Source of the DNA: Mycolicibacterium holsaticum DSM 44478 = JCM 12374
GTDB taxonomy: Bacteria; Actinomycetota; Actinomycetes; Mycobacteriales; Mycobacteriaceae
NCBI RefSeq assembly: GCF_019645835.1
Contig: NZ_CP080998.1
Location: forward strand, 3,658,001 to 3,722,000
Direction: 5' to 3'
Length of the DNA: 64,000 nt
Part shown: in pieces, positions 18,428 through 26,501 of the stretch
Numbering within the stretch: the stretch's first letter is position 1
Layout: each line of letters begins with the position of its first letter
Made by a program: the position numbers and the translations under genes
The notes under the pieces: generated by a model
Database searches by the model: none
The model's input: only the letters and a program-made list of their open reading frames with translations
What the model was told of the DNA's origin: nothing

Positions 18428-19684
18428 ATGCCCGAACTGGTGTTCCCCCTCGACTCGACCAAGAAGTTCACCGACCAGCAGGTAACCGGCCACAATCGGT
18501 GGCATCCCGACATCCCCGCGGCGGTGACGGTGAAGAAAGGCGACGAGTTTCGCGTGCACTGCCGCGAGTGGTTCGACGGAGATATCAAGAATGACGACTC
18601 CGCCGAGGACATCCTCAACGCACCGATGAGCAAAGTGCATCCGTTGGCAGGCCCGATCGCCGTCGAAGGCGTGAAAGCCGGAGACCTGCTCATCGTCGAC
18701 ATCCTCGACGTCGGCCCCATTCCGCAGGAAGACTCCGGACCGTTGGCCGGCCAGGGCTGGGGATACACCGGTATCTTCGCCAGGACCAACGGCGGCAGCT
18801 TCCTCGTCGATCAGTTCCCGGACGCCTACAAGGCGGTGTGGGACTTCTCCGGCGAAAAGGCGACCTCACGCCACGTGCCGGGAGTCGAGTTCACCGGCAT
18901 CACCCACCCCGGCCTGATGGGTACGGCACCGTCACCGGAACTGCTCGGAAAGTGGAACACCCGTGAGGCCGCGCTGATCGCCACCGACCCAGACCGGTTG
19001 CCGCCGTTGGCCCTTCCGCCGGAACCCACCAATGCGGTGCTCGGCACCCTCACCGGCGACGCGTTCGACCGAGTCGCCGCCGAAGCCGCGCGCACCGCGC
19101 CGCCGCGAGAGAACGGCGGCAACATGGACATCAAGAACCTCACCAGGGGCAGCCGTGTCTTCTTCCCGGTGTTCGTCGACGGCGGCCATCTCTCGGTCGG
19201 CGATCTGCACTTCTCACAGGGCGACGGCGAGATCACGTTCTGCGGCGCCATCGAGATGGGCGGCTTCCTCGACCTGCGCGTCGATGTGATCCCCGGCGGG
19301 ATGGAGACGTACGGGGTCAGCGAGCATCCGATCTTCATGCCGGGCAACACCCCGCCCCAGTACTCAGAATGGTTGTCGTTCTCCGGCACCTCGGTGACGC
19401 TCCAGGGCGAACAGCGCTATCTCGATTCGCAGCTGGCCTACCAACGCGCATGCCTGCACGCGATCAACTACCTCACCAAGTTCGGCTACAGCCCCGAACA
19501 AGCGTTCCTGTTGCTGGGCGCGGCCCCCATCGAGGGCCGCTTCTCGGGTGTGGTCGACATCCCGAACTCGTGCGCCACGGTGTACCTGCCCACCGCGATC
19601 TTCGACTTCCCGATCGTGCCGACCGCGGCAGGACCGGTGCGGATCGACCCGGGTATCGGCGCCCCGCACGCGGCGTCGGGCTGA
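18428..19684 (+). CDS. fmdA: Formamidase / acetamidase family amidohydrolase
   Basis: A 418-aa protein matching the FmdA/AmdA family in length and layout: an N-terminal RWHPDIPA segment, HPLAGPIAVEGVKAGDLL, a central GGNMDIKNLTRGS block, DLHFSQGDGEI, and a C-terminal PIEGRFSGVVDIPN. The family hydrolyses formamide, or other short amides, to ammonia and the acid. AAGGA at 18417-18421 precedes the ATG. Pairing with fmdB favours formamidase, but the substrate could be a larger primary amide from the pathway. Formate made here could be consumed by the divergent oxidoreductase. Confidence 0.9.
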   Translation: MPELVFPLDSTKKFTDQQVTGHNRWHPDIPAAVTVKKGDEFRVHCREWFDGDIKNDDSAEDILNAPMSKVHPLAGPIAVEGVKAGDLLIVDILDVGPIPQEDSGPLAGQGWGYTGIFARTNGGSFLVDQFPDAYKAVWDFSGEKATSRHVPGVEFTGITHPGLMGTAPSPELLGKWNTREAALIATDPDRLPPLALPPEPTNAVLGTLTGDAFDRVAAEAARTAPPRENGGNMDIKNLTRGSRVFFPVFVDGGHLSVGDLHFSQGDGEITFCGAIEMGGFLDLRVDVIPGGMETYGVSEHPIFMPGNTPPQYSEWLSFSGTSVTLQGEQRYLDSQLAYQRACLHAINYLTKFGYSPEQAFLLLGAAPIEGRFSGVVDIPNSCATVYLPTAIFDFPIVPTAAGPVRIDPGIGAPHAASG

Positions 19685-19701
19685 CACCGAACCACTGGGG
19701 A

Positions 19702-19720
19702 TACTGTAATCTTTACCGTT
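19702..19720. promoter_or_regulatory. Degenerate 19-bp operator copy (site O6)
   Basis: Reads TACTGTAA-TCT-TTACCGTT, with a perfect left arm and 6 of 8 in the right arm, 40 bp before the thiolase-like gene. It starts 17 bp after the formamidase stop, so that gene has its own control. Confidence 0.7.
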
Positions 19721-19760
19721 GGTATGACCTGCCAGCCGCGGACCAACGGAGGAACCCCAC

Positions 19761-20909
19761 ATGTCCAACGATGTCGCGATCATCGGGGTGGGCCTACACC
19801 CGTTCGGCCGGTTCGAGGGCAAGTCCGCCATGGAGATGGGTGTCGATGCGATCTTCGCCGCCGTCGATGATGCGGGCGTGCAATGGAAGGACATCCAGTT
19901 CGCCACGGGCGGCAGCTGGACGGTGGCCAACCCCGACGCGATCGTCGGCATGGTGGGGCTGTCGGGCATTCCATTCACCAACGTGTTCAACGCGTGCGCG
20001 ACGGCCGCCAGTGCCGCCAAGGCGTGTGCCGACGGAATCCGCTTGGGCGACTACGACCTCGGGATCGCGATCGGTTTGGACAAGCATCCGCGCGGGGCGT
20101 TCACCGAGGATCCCGCCCTCGTCGGTATGCCGAGCTGGTACGCCGAGAACGGCCAATACCTCACCACCCAGTTCTTCGGCATGAAAGCCAACAAGTATCT
20201 GCACGACCACAACATCAGCCAGGCGACGCTGGCCAAGGTGGCCGCCAAGAACTTTCGCAACGGCGAACGCAACCCGAACGCGTTCCGCCGCAAGCCGATA
20301 CCCGAAGACCAGATTCTCAACTCGGCGATGTTGAACTATCCCCTGACCCAGTACATGTTCTGCGCGCCCGACGAAGGAGCGGCAGCCGTCGTCATGTGCC
20401 GCGCCGACATCGCCGAGCGGTACACGTCCAAACCGGTGTACCTGCGCGCCGTCGAGGTGCGAACCCGCCGCTACGGCGCCTACGAGGTCAACACCACGTT
20501 CGCACCGGTCGACGAGGACGTCGCACCGACCGTGTACGCAGCGCGCGCCGCGTTTGAGAAAGCCGGTGTCGCACCGCGCGACGTCGACGTCATCCAACTG
20601 CAGGACACCGACGCCGGCGCGGAGATCATCCACATGGCCGAGTGCGGCTTCTGCGCCGACGGTGAGCAGGAAAAGCTGCTGGCCGAGGGGGCCACCGAGA
20701 TCGGCGGCGCGATGCCGATCAACACCGACGGCGGGCTGATCGCCAACGGTGAGCCGATCGGGGCGTCGGGCCTGCGCCAGATCCACGAGTTGGTGCGCCA
20801 ACTACGCGGTGAGGCCGGTGAGCGCCAGGTGCCCGGCGAGCCGAAGGTCGGGTTCGCTCAGCTTTATGGCGCGCCCGGTACCGCGGCGGCCACAATCCTC
20901 ACGACCTGA
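19761..20909 (+). CDS. Thiolase-superfamily protein, lipid-transfer/retro-aldolase type
   Basis: A 382-aa thiolase-fold protein. The nucleophile position is kept as Cys79 in NVFNACAT. The second catalytic loop reads [17 protein letters not shown], so the His of the usual GHP is Glu331, and the C-terminal Cys of the usual CxG is missing (LYGAPGTAA). This pattern resembles SCPx/Ltp-type proteins, some of which are aldolases in steroid side-chain removal, rather than a true acetyl-CoA thiolase. Those aldolases need a DUF35 partner, and I see none nearby. The ATG has GGAGG 6 nt upstream and an operator 40 bp upstream. Confidence 0.85.
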   Translation: MSNDVAIIGVGLHPFGRFEGKSAMEMGVDAIFAAVDDAGVQWKDIQFATGGSWTVANPDAIVGMVGLSGIPFTNVFNACATAASAAKACADGIRLGDYDLGIAIGLDKHPRGAFTEDPALVGMPSWYAENGQYLTTQFFGMKANKYLHDHNISQATLAKVAAKNFRNGERNPNAFRRKPIPEDQILNSAMLNYPLTQYMFCAPDEGAAAVVMCRADIAERYTSKPVYLRAVEVRTRRYGAYEVNTTFAPVDEDVAPTVYAARAAFEKAGVAPRDVDVIQLQDTDAGAEIIHMAECGFCADGEQEKLLAEGATEIGGAMPINTDGGLIANGEPIGASGLRQIHELVRQLRGEAGERQVPGEPKVGFAQLYGAPGTAAATILTT

Positions 20910-21006
20910 TCGCTCGCGTTTCGTCGCGCGCCACGAGACGTTCTCGCGCGCCGCGGTCCGTGGCGTGGCAGACTTCTGCCCGGACCACCTGAGGAAGGGC
21001 GCACAC

Positions 21007-21831
21007 ATGCCGACCATCACCACGAGCGACGGCGTCGAGATCTTCTACAAGGACTGGGGTTCGGGTCAGCCGATCGTGTTCAGCCACGGTTGGCCGTTGT
21101 CGGCTGACGACTGGGATATCCAGATGCTGTTCTTTCTGCAGCACGGCTACCGCGTCGTCGCCCACGACCGCCGCGGGCACGGCCGCTCGGCTCAGGTCGA
21201 CGACGGACACGACATGGACCATTACGCCGACGATCTCGCGGCCGTGGTCGAACACCTCGACCTGCACGACGCGGTGCACATCGGGCACTCCACCGGCGGC
21301 GGCGAGGTGACCCGCTACCTCGCCCGGCACGGCCAAGAACGCGCCGCCAAGGCGGTGCTCATCAGCTCGGTGCCACCACTGATGGTGCAGACCGAGGCCA
21401 ACCCGGGCGGGCTGCCGAAGTCTGTGTTCGACGACCTGCAGGCCCAATTGGCGGCGAACCGCTCGGAGTTCTACCGCGCGTTACCGTCCGGGCCGTTCTA
21501 CGGATACAACCGCCCCGGCGTGGAGCCGTCCGAGGCCATCGTCGAGAACTGGTGGCGCCAGGGCATGATGGGCGGCGCCAAGGCGCATTATGACGGCATC
21601 GTGGCGTTCTCGCAGACCGACTTCACCGAGGATCTCAAGCAGATCACTATCCCCGTCTTGGTGATGCACGGCGAGGACGACCAGATCGTGCCCTATGCGA
21701 ACTCCGGGCCGTTGTCGGCAGAGCTGCTGCCCAACGGAACGCTGAAGACCTACCCGGGCTACCCGCACGGCGCGTTCGTCACCCACGCCGACACGATCAA
21801 CGCCGACCTACTCGAGTTCATCCGGTCTTGA
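21007..21831 (+). CDS. Alpha/beta hydrolase, non-haem chloroperoxidase/arylesterase type
   Basis: A 274-aa hydrolase of the cofactor-free haloperoxidase/esterase type. It has SHGWP at 26-30, nucleophile Ser95 in GHSTGG, a late Asp in HGEDDQIVP and His in YPGYPHG. No signal peptide is visible. ATG 21007 has GAGGAAGG at 20991-20998. The 97-bp gap to the thiolase-like gene has no operator copy, so it may be cotranscribed with that gene or have its own promoter. Such proteins are mostly esterases or lactonases in the cell; the halogenating activity is a side reaction. Confidence 0.9.
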   Translation: MPTITTSDGVEIFYKDWGSGQPIVFSHGWPLSADDWDIQMLFFLQHGYRVVAHDRRGHGRSAQVDDGHDMDHYADDLAAVVEHLDLHDAVHIGHSTGGGEVTRYLARHGQERAAKAVLISSVPPLMVQTEANPGGLPKSVFDDLQAQLAANRSEFYRALPSGPFYGYNRPGVEPSEAIVENWWRQGMMGGAKAHYDGIVAFSQTDFTEDLKQITIPVLVMHGEDDQIVPYANSGPLSAELLPNGTLKTYPGYPHGAFVTHADTINADLLEFIRS

Positions 21832-21855
21832 GGCGCCGCTGATCATTTCAGCGCG
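21832..21855. terminator. Short GC hairpin at convergent gene ends
   Basis: CGCTGA (21837-21842) and TCAGCG (21848-21853) pair around a 5-nt loop in very GC-rich sequence, just after the hydrolase stop and overlapping the end of the converging NTF2-like gene. Weak evidence for a terminator. Confidence 0.3.
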
Positions 21856-22331
21856 CGGCGCGCCACCTTGCCGATGGCCCGGCGCATCCGATCGGAGATG
21901 TACACCGAGACAAGGCCGTTGAACACGTCCTCGCGAAGCCGGGTCAAAGTGGACGTCTTGAAATGCCACTGCCCGTCGACCTTCTCGTACGTTTCGTGGT
22001 AGTGCCCATACCCACGCAGGTTCACGCCGGGACCCAACCGGACCACATCCTCCAACGCCCACACCCCGCGCGCCGTCGTCGCTGTGACCAACTCGATCTC
22101 CGGTGCGTGCACCTGGTGGACGGTGGCCTGGTTGCGCAGGCTCTTGCGGGTGAACGTGACGAACTCGTCGGCGCCCTCGATTACCTTGCCACCGGCCGCG
22201 GAGGTGTCGCTGATGAAGTCGTCGGCGAACAGGCCACGCCACGCCGCCCAGTCCTTTGTGTCCAGATGCCGGCAGTAGCGCGCCTTCAGCTGCTTGATCG
22301 CTTCGATGTCGAGCAGCGCTTCGGCGCTCAT
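21843..22331 (-). CDS. NTF2/SnoaL-like protein
   Basis: A 162-aa protein. Its opening helices IEAIKQLKARYCRHLDTKDWAAW and the DDF segment are typical of SnoaL-like cone-shaped alpha+beta-barrel proteins, a fold that includes the bile-acid dehydratase BaiE and steroid isomerases. VWALEDVVRL and GYGHYHETYEK supply the barrel strands. It may be a dehydratase or isomerase, or non-catalytic. The ATG overlaps the stop of the epimerase gene (ATGA), so the two are coupled. The C-terminus is basic. Confidence 0.8.
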   Translation of the reverse strand: MSAEALLDIEAIKQLKARYCRHLDTKDWAAWRGLFADDFISDTSAAGGKVIEGADEFVTFTRKSLRNQATVHQVHAPEIELVTATTARGVWALEDVVRLGPGVNLRGYGHYHETYEKVDGQWHFKTSTLTRLREDVFNGLVSVYISDRMRRAIGKVARRALK

Positions 22332-23344
22332 GCGGCGTACGTTCCGTTTTCGCGTTCGATATGGAACTGCGCTGCCCGCCGAATCGACTCGGTGGCCGGC
22401 CGCGGCTGCCAGCCCAACTCGCGTCTCGCCTTGCTGTGGTCGGCGGGCGAGGTGGTGTGGAGCAGGCGCACCCCGGTCACGTTCATCGGCAGGTCACGCC
22501 GCAGCAGTCTGGACATGACACCGGCGATGAACCCCACGGTGTACATCGCCAGAAGTGGGACGCCGAACCTCGGTGGTTTGGCTCCCACCGCCGTCGCCGC
22601 GGTATGGAGCAGCTCCCGCATCGACATGTATGTCTGCGAGATGATGTAGCGCTCGCCGATTCGTCCGCGCTCCCCCGCGAGCAGGAATGCGTCGGCGACG
22701 TCCTCGATACCGACCACTTCGGTCGACACCCCGTTGACGTACATCGGGATCTTGCCCAGCGCAGCGTATTTCACCATCATGCCCTGGCTGGGCTGCCAGT
22801 CGCGCGGCCCGTACGGGTTGGAAACACACATCGCGACCGCGGGCACCTTGCCGTCGGTGGCGTACTGCAACACCATGTCTTCGGCCGTCCGCCGGGATTC
22901 GATGTAGGCCCCGCCCTTGCCGTGCCAGTTGAACGGATCGTCCTCGGTGGCGGGGTTGCCGAGCGCGATGGTTCCGATGGTGCTGCAGAAGACGAACCGA
23001 TGCAGATCGGCGTCTGAGGCGACATCGAGCACGCGTTGCAGGCTCGTGACGTTGGTCTCGAACAGCGGTGCGGGGTCACGCAGGTAGAAGCGGGTGTCGA
23101 CGATGCAGTAATACACCACGTCGCGGTCGGCCATCGCCGCGCGCAGCGCCGCCTCGTCATAGAGGTCGCCGTAGCAGCGTTCGACGTCGAGGTCGTCGAT
23201 GGCCACCGTCGAGCTGGTCTTGCGCAGGAACACCCGTACGTCGTCGCCACGCTCGACGAGCTTGCGCACGACGTGCGATCCGACAAAGCCGCTGGCGCCC
23301 ATCACCAGCGCCCGACGGCTGGTGCCTCCCGGTGAATTCTTCAT
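22328..23344 (-). CDS. NAD(P)-dependent epimerase/3-beta-HSD-like dehydrogenase
   Basis: A 338-aa extended short-chain dehydrogenase. The Rossmann motif GASGFVGSHV lies near residue 17 and FCSTIGT carries the Ser of the triad. The active-site segment reads AYIESRRTAED, that is YxxxR instead of YxxxK. Family members reduce or oxidise hydroxyl and keto groups of sterols or flavonoids. ATG 23344 follows GGAAAGGGA; the longer reading upstream has no support. It is the first gene of a two-gene operon with the NTF2-like protein, a pairing that suits a dehydrogenation/dehydration or isomerisation step. Confidence 0.87.
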   Translation of the reverse strand: MKNSPGGTSRRALVMGASGFVGSHVVRKLVERGDDVRVFLRKTSSTVAIDDLDVERCYGDLYDEAALRAAMADRDVVYYCIVDTRFYLRDPAPLFETNVTSLQRVLDVASDADLHRFVFCSTIGTIALGNPATEDDPFNWHGKGGAYIESRRTAEDMVLQYATDGKVPAVAMCVSNPYGPRDWQPSQGMMVKYAALGKIPMYVNGVSTEVVGIEDVADAFLLAGERGRIGERYIISQTYMSMRELLHTAATAVGAKPPRFGVPLLAMYTVGFIAGVMSRLLRRDLPMNVTGVRLLHTTSPADHSKARRELGWQPRPATESIRRAAQFHIERENGTYAA

Positions 23345-23368
23345 ACGTCCCTTTCCCCGAGGCGTCCG

Positions 23369-23428
23369 GCGAGCGTGCGCAAAGTCGCGATATTTCTCGG
23401 CGTGTCGCCCGCTGACACGCACGCTCGC
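23369..23428. terminator. Long GC hairpin after the six-gene acyl-CoA operon
   Basis: GCGAGCGTGCG (23369-23379) and CGCACGCTCGC (23418-23428) are perfect 11-bp arms, with an inner CGTGTC/GACACG stem. It lies just past the stop of the acyl-CoA dehydrogenase at 23441 and ahead of the epimerase gene on the same strand, so it likely separates the two operons. Confidence 0.55.
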
Positions 23429-23440
23429 GCAAAGGAGTGG

Positions 23441-24622
23441 CTATTTGGCCGCAGCGTACACGGGTTTTCCGAGCCCAAGCACGTACTGCGCGATCATGTT
23501 GCGGAACACCTCCAGCGTGCCGCCGTAGATGCCGACCAACGGCGCGAACCGGTAGACGTACTCGGCTGCACCGTCGTCGGCGGCGCCGTCGGTGCCGAGG
23601 GGCAGAGCTGCCGCGGTCCCGAGGATGTCCATCAGATCCGGTGAGATGTCCCGCATCGTCTGGGCGAGTGCCACCCGGCCGAAGATGCTCGGCGCCGACA
23701 GCGACGCCTCCATCCGCGCGATGCTGCGGCCCAGCCGATAGGCCACTGATCCGTCGTCGAGCAGACGGCGGCCGTTGGGATCCTCCTCGGCCACCTTGGC
23801 GGCCGCCTCGTCGACGGCGGCGGCCATGAACCCGGCTTGGTGCATCATGATCGACACATCCTGAAGGCCATCGGCCGCGGCTTCCACAGCTCCGTGCTCG
23901 ACGTTGAGCGGCTCGCGCACCACCGTCCAACCACCGTTCACCTCGCCGAGGCGGTACTTGTCGTCGACACGCACATCGCTGTAGTAGACGATGTTCGTTC
24001 GGTCGCCGTCGACGGTGCGGATGCCCTGGATCTCGATTCCCGGCGAATCGAGCGGTACCAGGAACATGGTGAGGCTCTTGTGTTTCGGCGCGTCGGGGTC
24101 GGTGTTGGTGATCAGGAAGACGTACTGACAGTTGTGGGCGCCGGTGGTGAACATTTTGGACCCATTGATGATCCAGCCCTCGCCGTCGCGCACCGCGCGG
24201 GTTTTGCAGGTCGCGACGTCCGAGCCGCCCTCGGGTTCGGTGTAGCCCAGGCACAGCCGCACATGCCCGCTGAACACCCCCGGCATCACCTCGGCTTTCA
24301 GTTCGGGTGACCCGAACTTCTCCACCGACCGCGCGATCATCGACGTCGTGCCCGACGTCACCCACGGCACATGGGCCCGCCGCTTCTCCAGCTCCCAGAT
24401 ACGCCGCCGGACCCGGTCGAAGCCGCCTTCGGACTCCGGCTTCCATTCGCGGGCAAGATAACCCGCGGCACCCAGCGCCAGGTGCACGCCCTCGTCGAAG
24501 TTGTCGCCGGTTTCGCGGTCACGCCGGATGACGTCCTCGGTGACGATCTCCTTGAGGAAGGCGCGCGCCTCGTCGCGGAATGCCTGCTCGTCATCGGTCA
24601 GCTGAACCCGAGAGAAATCCAT
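23441..24622 (-). CDS. Acyl-CoA dehydrogenase, probable catalytic subunit of a heteromer
   Basis: A 393-aa acyl-CoA dehydrogenase with GYTEPEGGSD (flavin/substrate loop) and WIINGSKMFTTGA. The C-terminal position of the usual catalytic Glu (YEGT) reads YGGTLEVFRN, so that Glu is absent. A Glu in LNVEHG, at the helix used by the FadE26/FadE28 type, is the candidate base. This suits the alpha2beta2 FadE complexes of mycobacterial steroid side-chain oxidation, with the next gene as partner. Its ATG overlaps the partner's stop (TAATG). It is the last gene of the six-gene operon. Confidence 0.9.
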   Translation of the reverse strand: MDFSRVQLTDDEQAFRDEARAFLKEIVTEDVIRRDRETGDNFDEGVHLALGAAGYLAREWKPESEGGFDRVRRRIWELEKRRAHVPWVTSGTTSMIARSVEKFGSPELKAEVMPGVFSGHVRLCLGYTEPEGGSDVATCKTRAVRDGEGWIINGSKMFTTGAHNCQYVFLITNTDPDAPKHKSLTMFLVPLDSPGIEIQGIRTVDGDRTNIVYYSDVRVDDKYRLGEVNGGWTVVREPLNVEHGAVEAAADGLQDVSIMMHQAGFMAAAVDEAAAKVAEEDPNGRRLLDDGSVAYRLGRSIARMEASLSAPSIFGRVALAQTMRDISPDLMDILGTAAALPLGTDGAADDGAAEYVYRFAPLVGIYGGTLEVFRNMIAQYVLGLGKPVYAAAK

Positions 24623-25668
24623 TAATTGGCCTCCCTGCTCTCGCGCGCCGCGACGATTTCGGCGATGTATTTGGCGGTGACGCCGGGGTCACCGCCCGCC
24701 AGCGACCAGCCGCGGGCCCGGACCAGATACGCCGTTGCGGCCGCCTCGGCCGAAACCCCCAGCCCGCCTTGGACATGCACCGCCATGGTGGCCGCCTTGG
24801 CGGCCTCCTCGGCCATGAACACGAACACCGACGGCGCCAACTCCGGGCGCTCGTGTGGTTCGTTGTCGAGGAACCAGGCTGCCCGGCGGGCCAGGTTGCG
24901 CCCGCCCTGGACGGTGATCGCGATGTTGGCCAGCGGATGCGAGATGGCCTGCAGGGTGGAGATCGGCACGCCCAGCGTGTACCGGGTCTTGGCGAACTCC
25001 GCCGCGATGGTCATCGTCTCCTCGACGAGGCCCACCAGCGCGGCACCGGACAGCAGCCGCCATTCATCGAGGGCGCGCTGGTAGGCCGCCAGCGCGTCGG
25101 CGCCGCTGGCCAGAACCGCACGGTCATCGGCGGCCGCGGAATCGACCCAGGCCATCGGGAGCCGGCCGATGTTGTCGACCTTGGCCGGTCGGGTGGCGAA
25201 GGTGAGCCGGACGATGTCGCTTCCGTCCCGCACGATGACGTGGTCGGCGACCGAACCGCTTGGCACCAGCCGCGTCCCGGACGTGCTGTCGTGCTGGGTA
25301 TCCAGCCCAACCACCTGGGTGCCGTTGAGGATGTCGGGCTCCAGCGCATCCAGCCGACCGAGCAACCGGGCCGCGCACACGTGGTCGATCCACGGCACCG
25401 GCGCCAGCGAGCGGCCGATCTCCTCGGCCACCAGCGTCAAGTCGACCAGCGTCGCGCCGTCCCCGCCCGATGTCTCCGGCAGCGCCATCGTGGTCGCCCC
25501 CATGGCGCACAACCGTTCCCACAGGCTTTTGTCGAACCCGGACACCTCAGCGGCCCAGACCGTTTCGATCGAGCAGTGGGTCTTGAAGAAGTCCCGGTAC
25601 GCCGCCTGCAAAGCCTGGTGGTCCTCGGAGAGGCTGTAATCGAGCCTGCGTAGTTCATAGCGGTCCAT
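24622..25668 (-). CDS. Acyl-CoA dehydrogenase, short partner subunit
   Basis: A 348-aa acyl-CoA-dehydrogenase-fold protein. It is shorter than its neighbour and lacks the YEGT motif and a clear middle-domain EP-GSD loop. The C-terminal HVQGGLGVSAEAAATAYLVRA region resembles the FAD-contact helix of FadE27/FadE29-type subunits. I infer that it pairs with the 23441-24622 product. ATG 25668 (MDRYELRRL) is chosen over a long upstream extension that overlaps the amidohydrolase. It sits 2 nt after that gene's stop and overlaps the next gene by 1 nt. Confidence 0.88.
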   Translation of the reverse strand: MDRYELRRLDYSLSEDHQALQAAYRDFFKTHCSIETVWAAEVSGFDKSLWERLCAMGATTMALPETSGGDGATLVDLTLVAEEIGRSLAPVPWIDHVCAARLLGRLDALEPDILNGTQVVGLDTQHDSTSGTRLVPSGSVADHVIVRDGSDIVRLTFATRPAKVDNIGRLPMAWVDSAAADDRAVLASGADALAAYQRALDEWRLLSGAALVGLVEETMTIAAEFAKTRYTLGVPISTLQAISHPLANIAITVQGGRNLARRAAWFLDNEPHERPELAPSVFVFMAEEAAKAATMAVHVQGGLGVSAEAAATAYLVRARGWSLAGGDPGVTAKYIAEIVAARESREAN

Positions 25669-25670
25669 CG

Positions 25671-26501
25671 TCAGCTCTCCTGTCCGAAGAAGAATTCCTG
25701 AGCATTGTGATAGAGGTACTTGTCGAGCACCTCGGCGGGCAGGTCGAGCGCCAACGCCTCGGGGACCAGGCGGCGCATCTTGAGCACCGGCCAGTCCGAC
25801 GCGTAGATCACCTTGTCGGGACCGCGGGTCCGCATGTAGTGCAGAAGGCTGTCGGGCAGCCGCTTGGGTGACCACGCCGAGGTCATCAGCCGCAGGTTCT
25901 GGTACTTGATCAACAACCGGATCGCGATGTCCCACCACGGGTCGGCGCCGTGGATCATGCACAGTTTCAGTTCCGGAAACCGCACGCACACCCGGTCGAG
26001 GTGGATGGGGTTCTGCACCTCACCCGGGATGGGCGGGCCGGGAATACCGGTGTTGATGCACAACGGCAGCTCGAGCTCGGCGCATTTGGTGTACAGCGGG
26101 TAGTAGACCGCATCGCTGGGCGGATACTGGCCGTCACCCCAAAAGCTCGGTCCCACAGCGGTGTAGGCGACGGGCAGATCCTTGACCACCGCCGTGAGCT
26201 CTTTCAGCGACGGGATCGGCCGCAGCAGGTTGACCCCGCCCATCGCCAGCGCGAACCGGTCGGGTTGGGCCTCAACGAACTTGCGCGCCGTGGTCGACGG
26301 CTTGGCCAGGCTGTCCATCAGGATCGCCTTTTGCACGCCCTGCTCGTCCATCTCGTCGATCAGCTCCGACAATTCGACGGGGGCGAACATCGACGCCGGC
26401 CCCTTGAAGTAGTCGTCGCGCACTTTGAGCATCCAGGTCGGCTGCTGCTGGGTCTCCCCGAAGTGCACGTTGACAAGGCAGTCGATCGCTTTGCGGCTCA
26501 T
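25671..26501 (-). CDS. Amidohydrolase family 2 (TIM-barrel) protein
   Basis: A 276-aa protein of the amidohydrolase-2 family, which includes ACMSD and resorcylate decarboxylases. A central LCMIHGADPWWD gives a metal-type His, and a late YASDWPVLK gives the barrel-end Asp. The N-terminal motif (VNVHFGE) has only one clear His instead of HxH, so metal binding may be unusual. It may hydrolyse a ring or decarboxylate. ATG 26501 overlaps the stop of the synthetase gene by ATGA. It is a shorter cousin of the amidohydrolase at 28106-29314 in the same operon. Confidence 0.83.
   Translation of the reverse strand: MSRKAIDCLVNVHFGETQQQPTWMLKVRDDYFKGPASMFAPVELSELIDEMDEQGVQKAILMDSLAKPSTTARKFVEAQPDRFALAMGGVNLLRPIPSLKELTAVVKDLPVAYTAVGPSFWGDGQYPPSDAVYYPLYTKCAELELPLCINTGIPGPPIPGEVQNPIHLDRVCVRFPELKLCMIHGADPWWDIAIRLLIKYQNLRLMTSAWSPKRLPDSLLHYMRTRGPDKVIYASDWPVLKMRRLVPEALALDLPAEVLDKYLYHNAQEFFFGQES

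Noticed and set aside
24580..25653. A 357-codon plus-strand frame opposite the FadE partner subunit
   Set aside because: It runs against an operon with overlapping starts and stops; its translation is Arg/Gly/His-rich without motifs.
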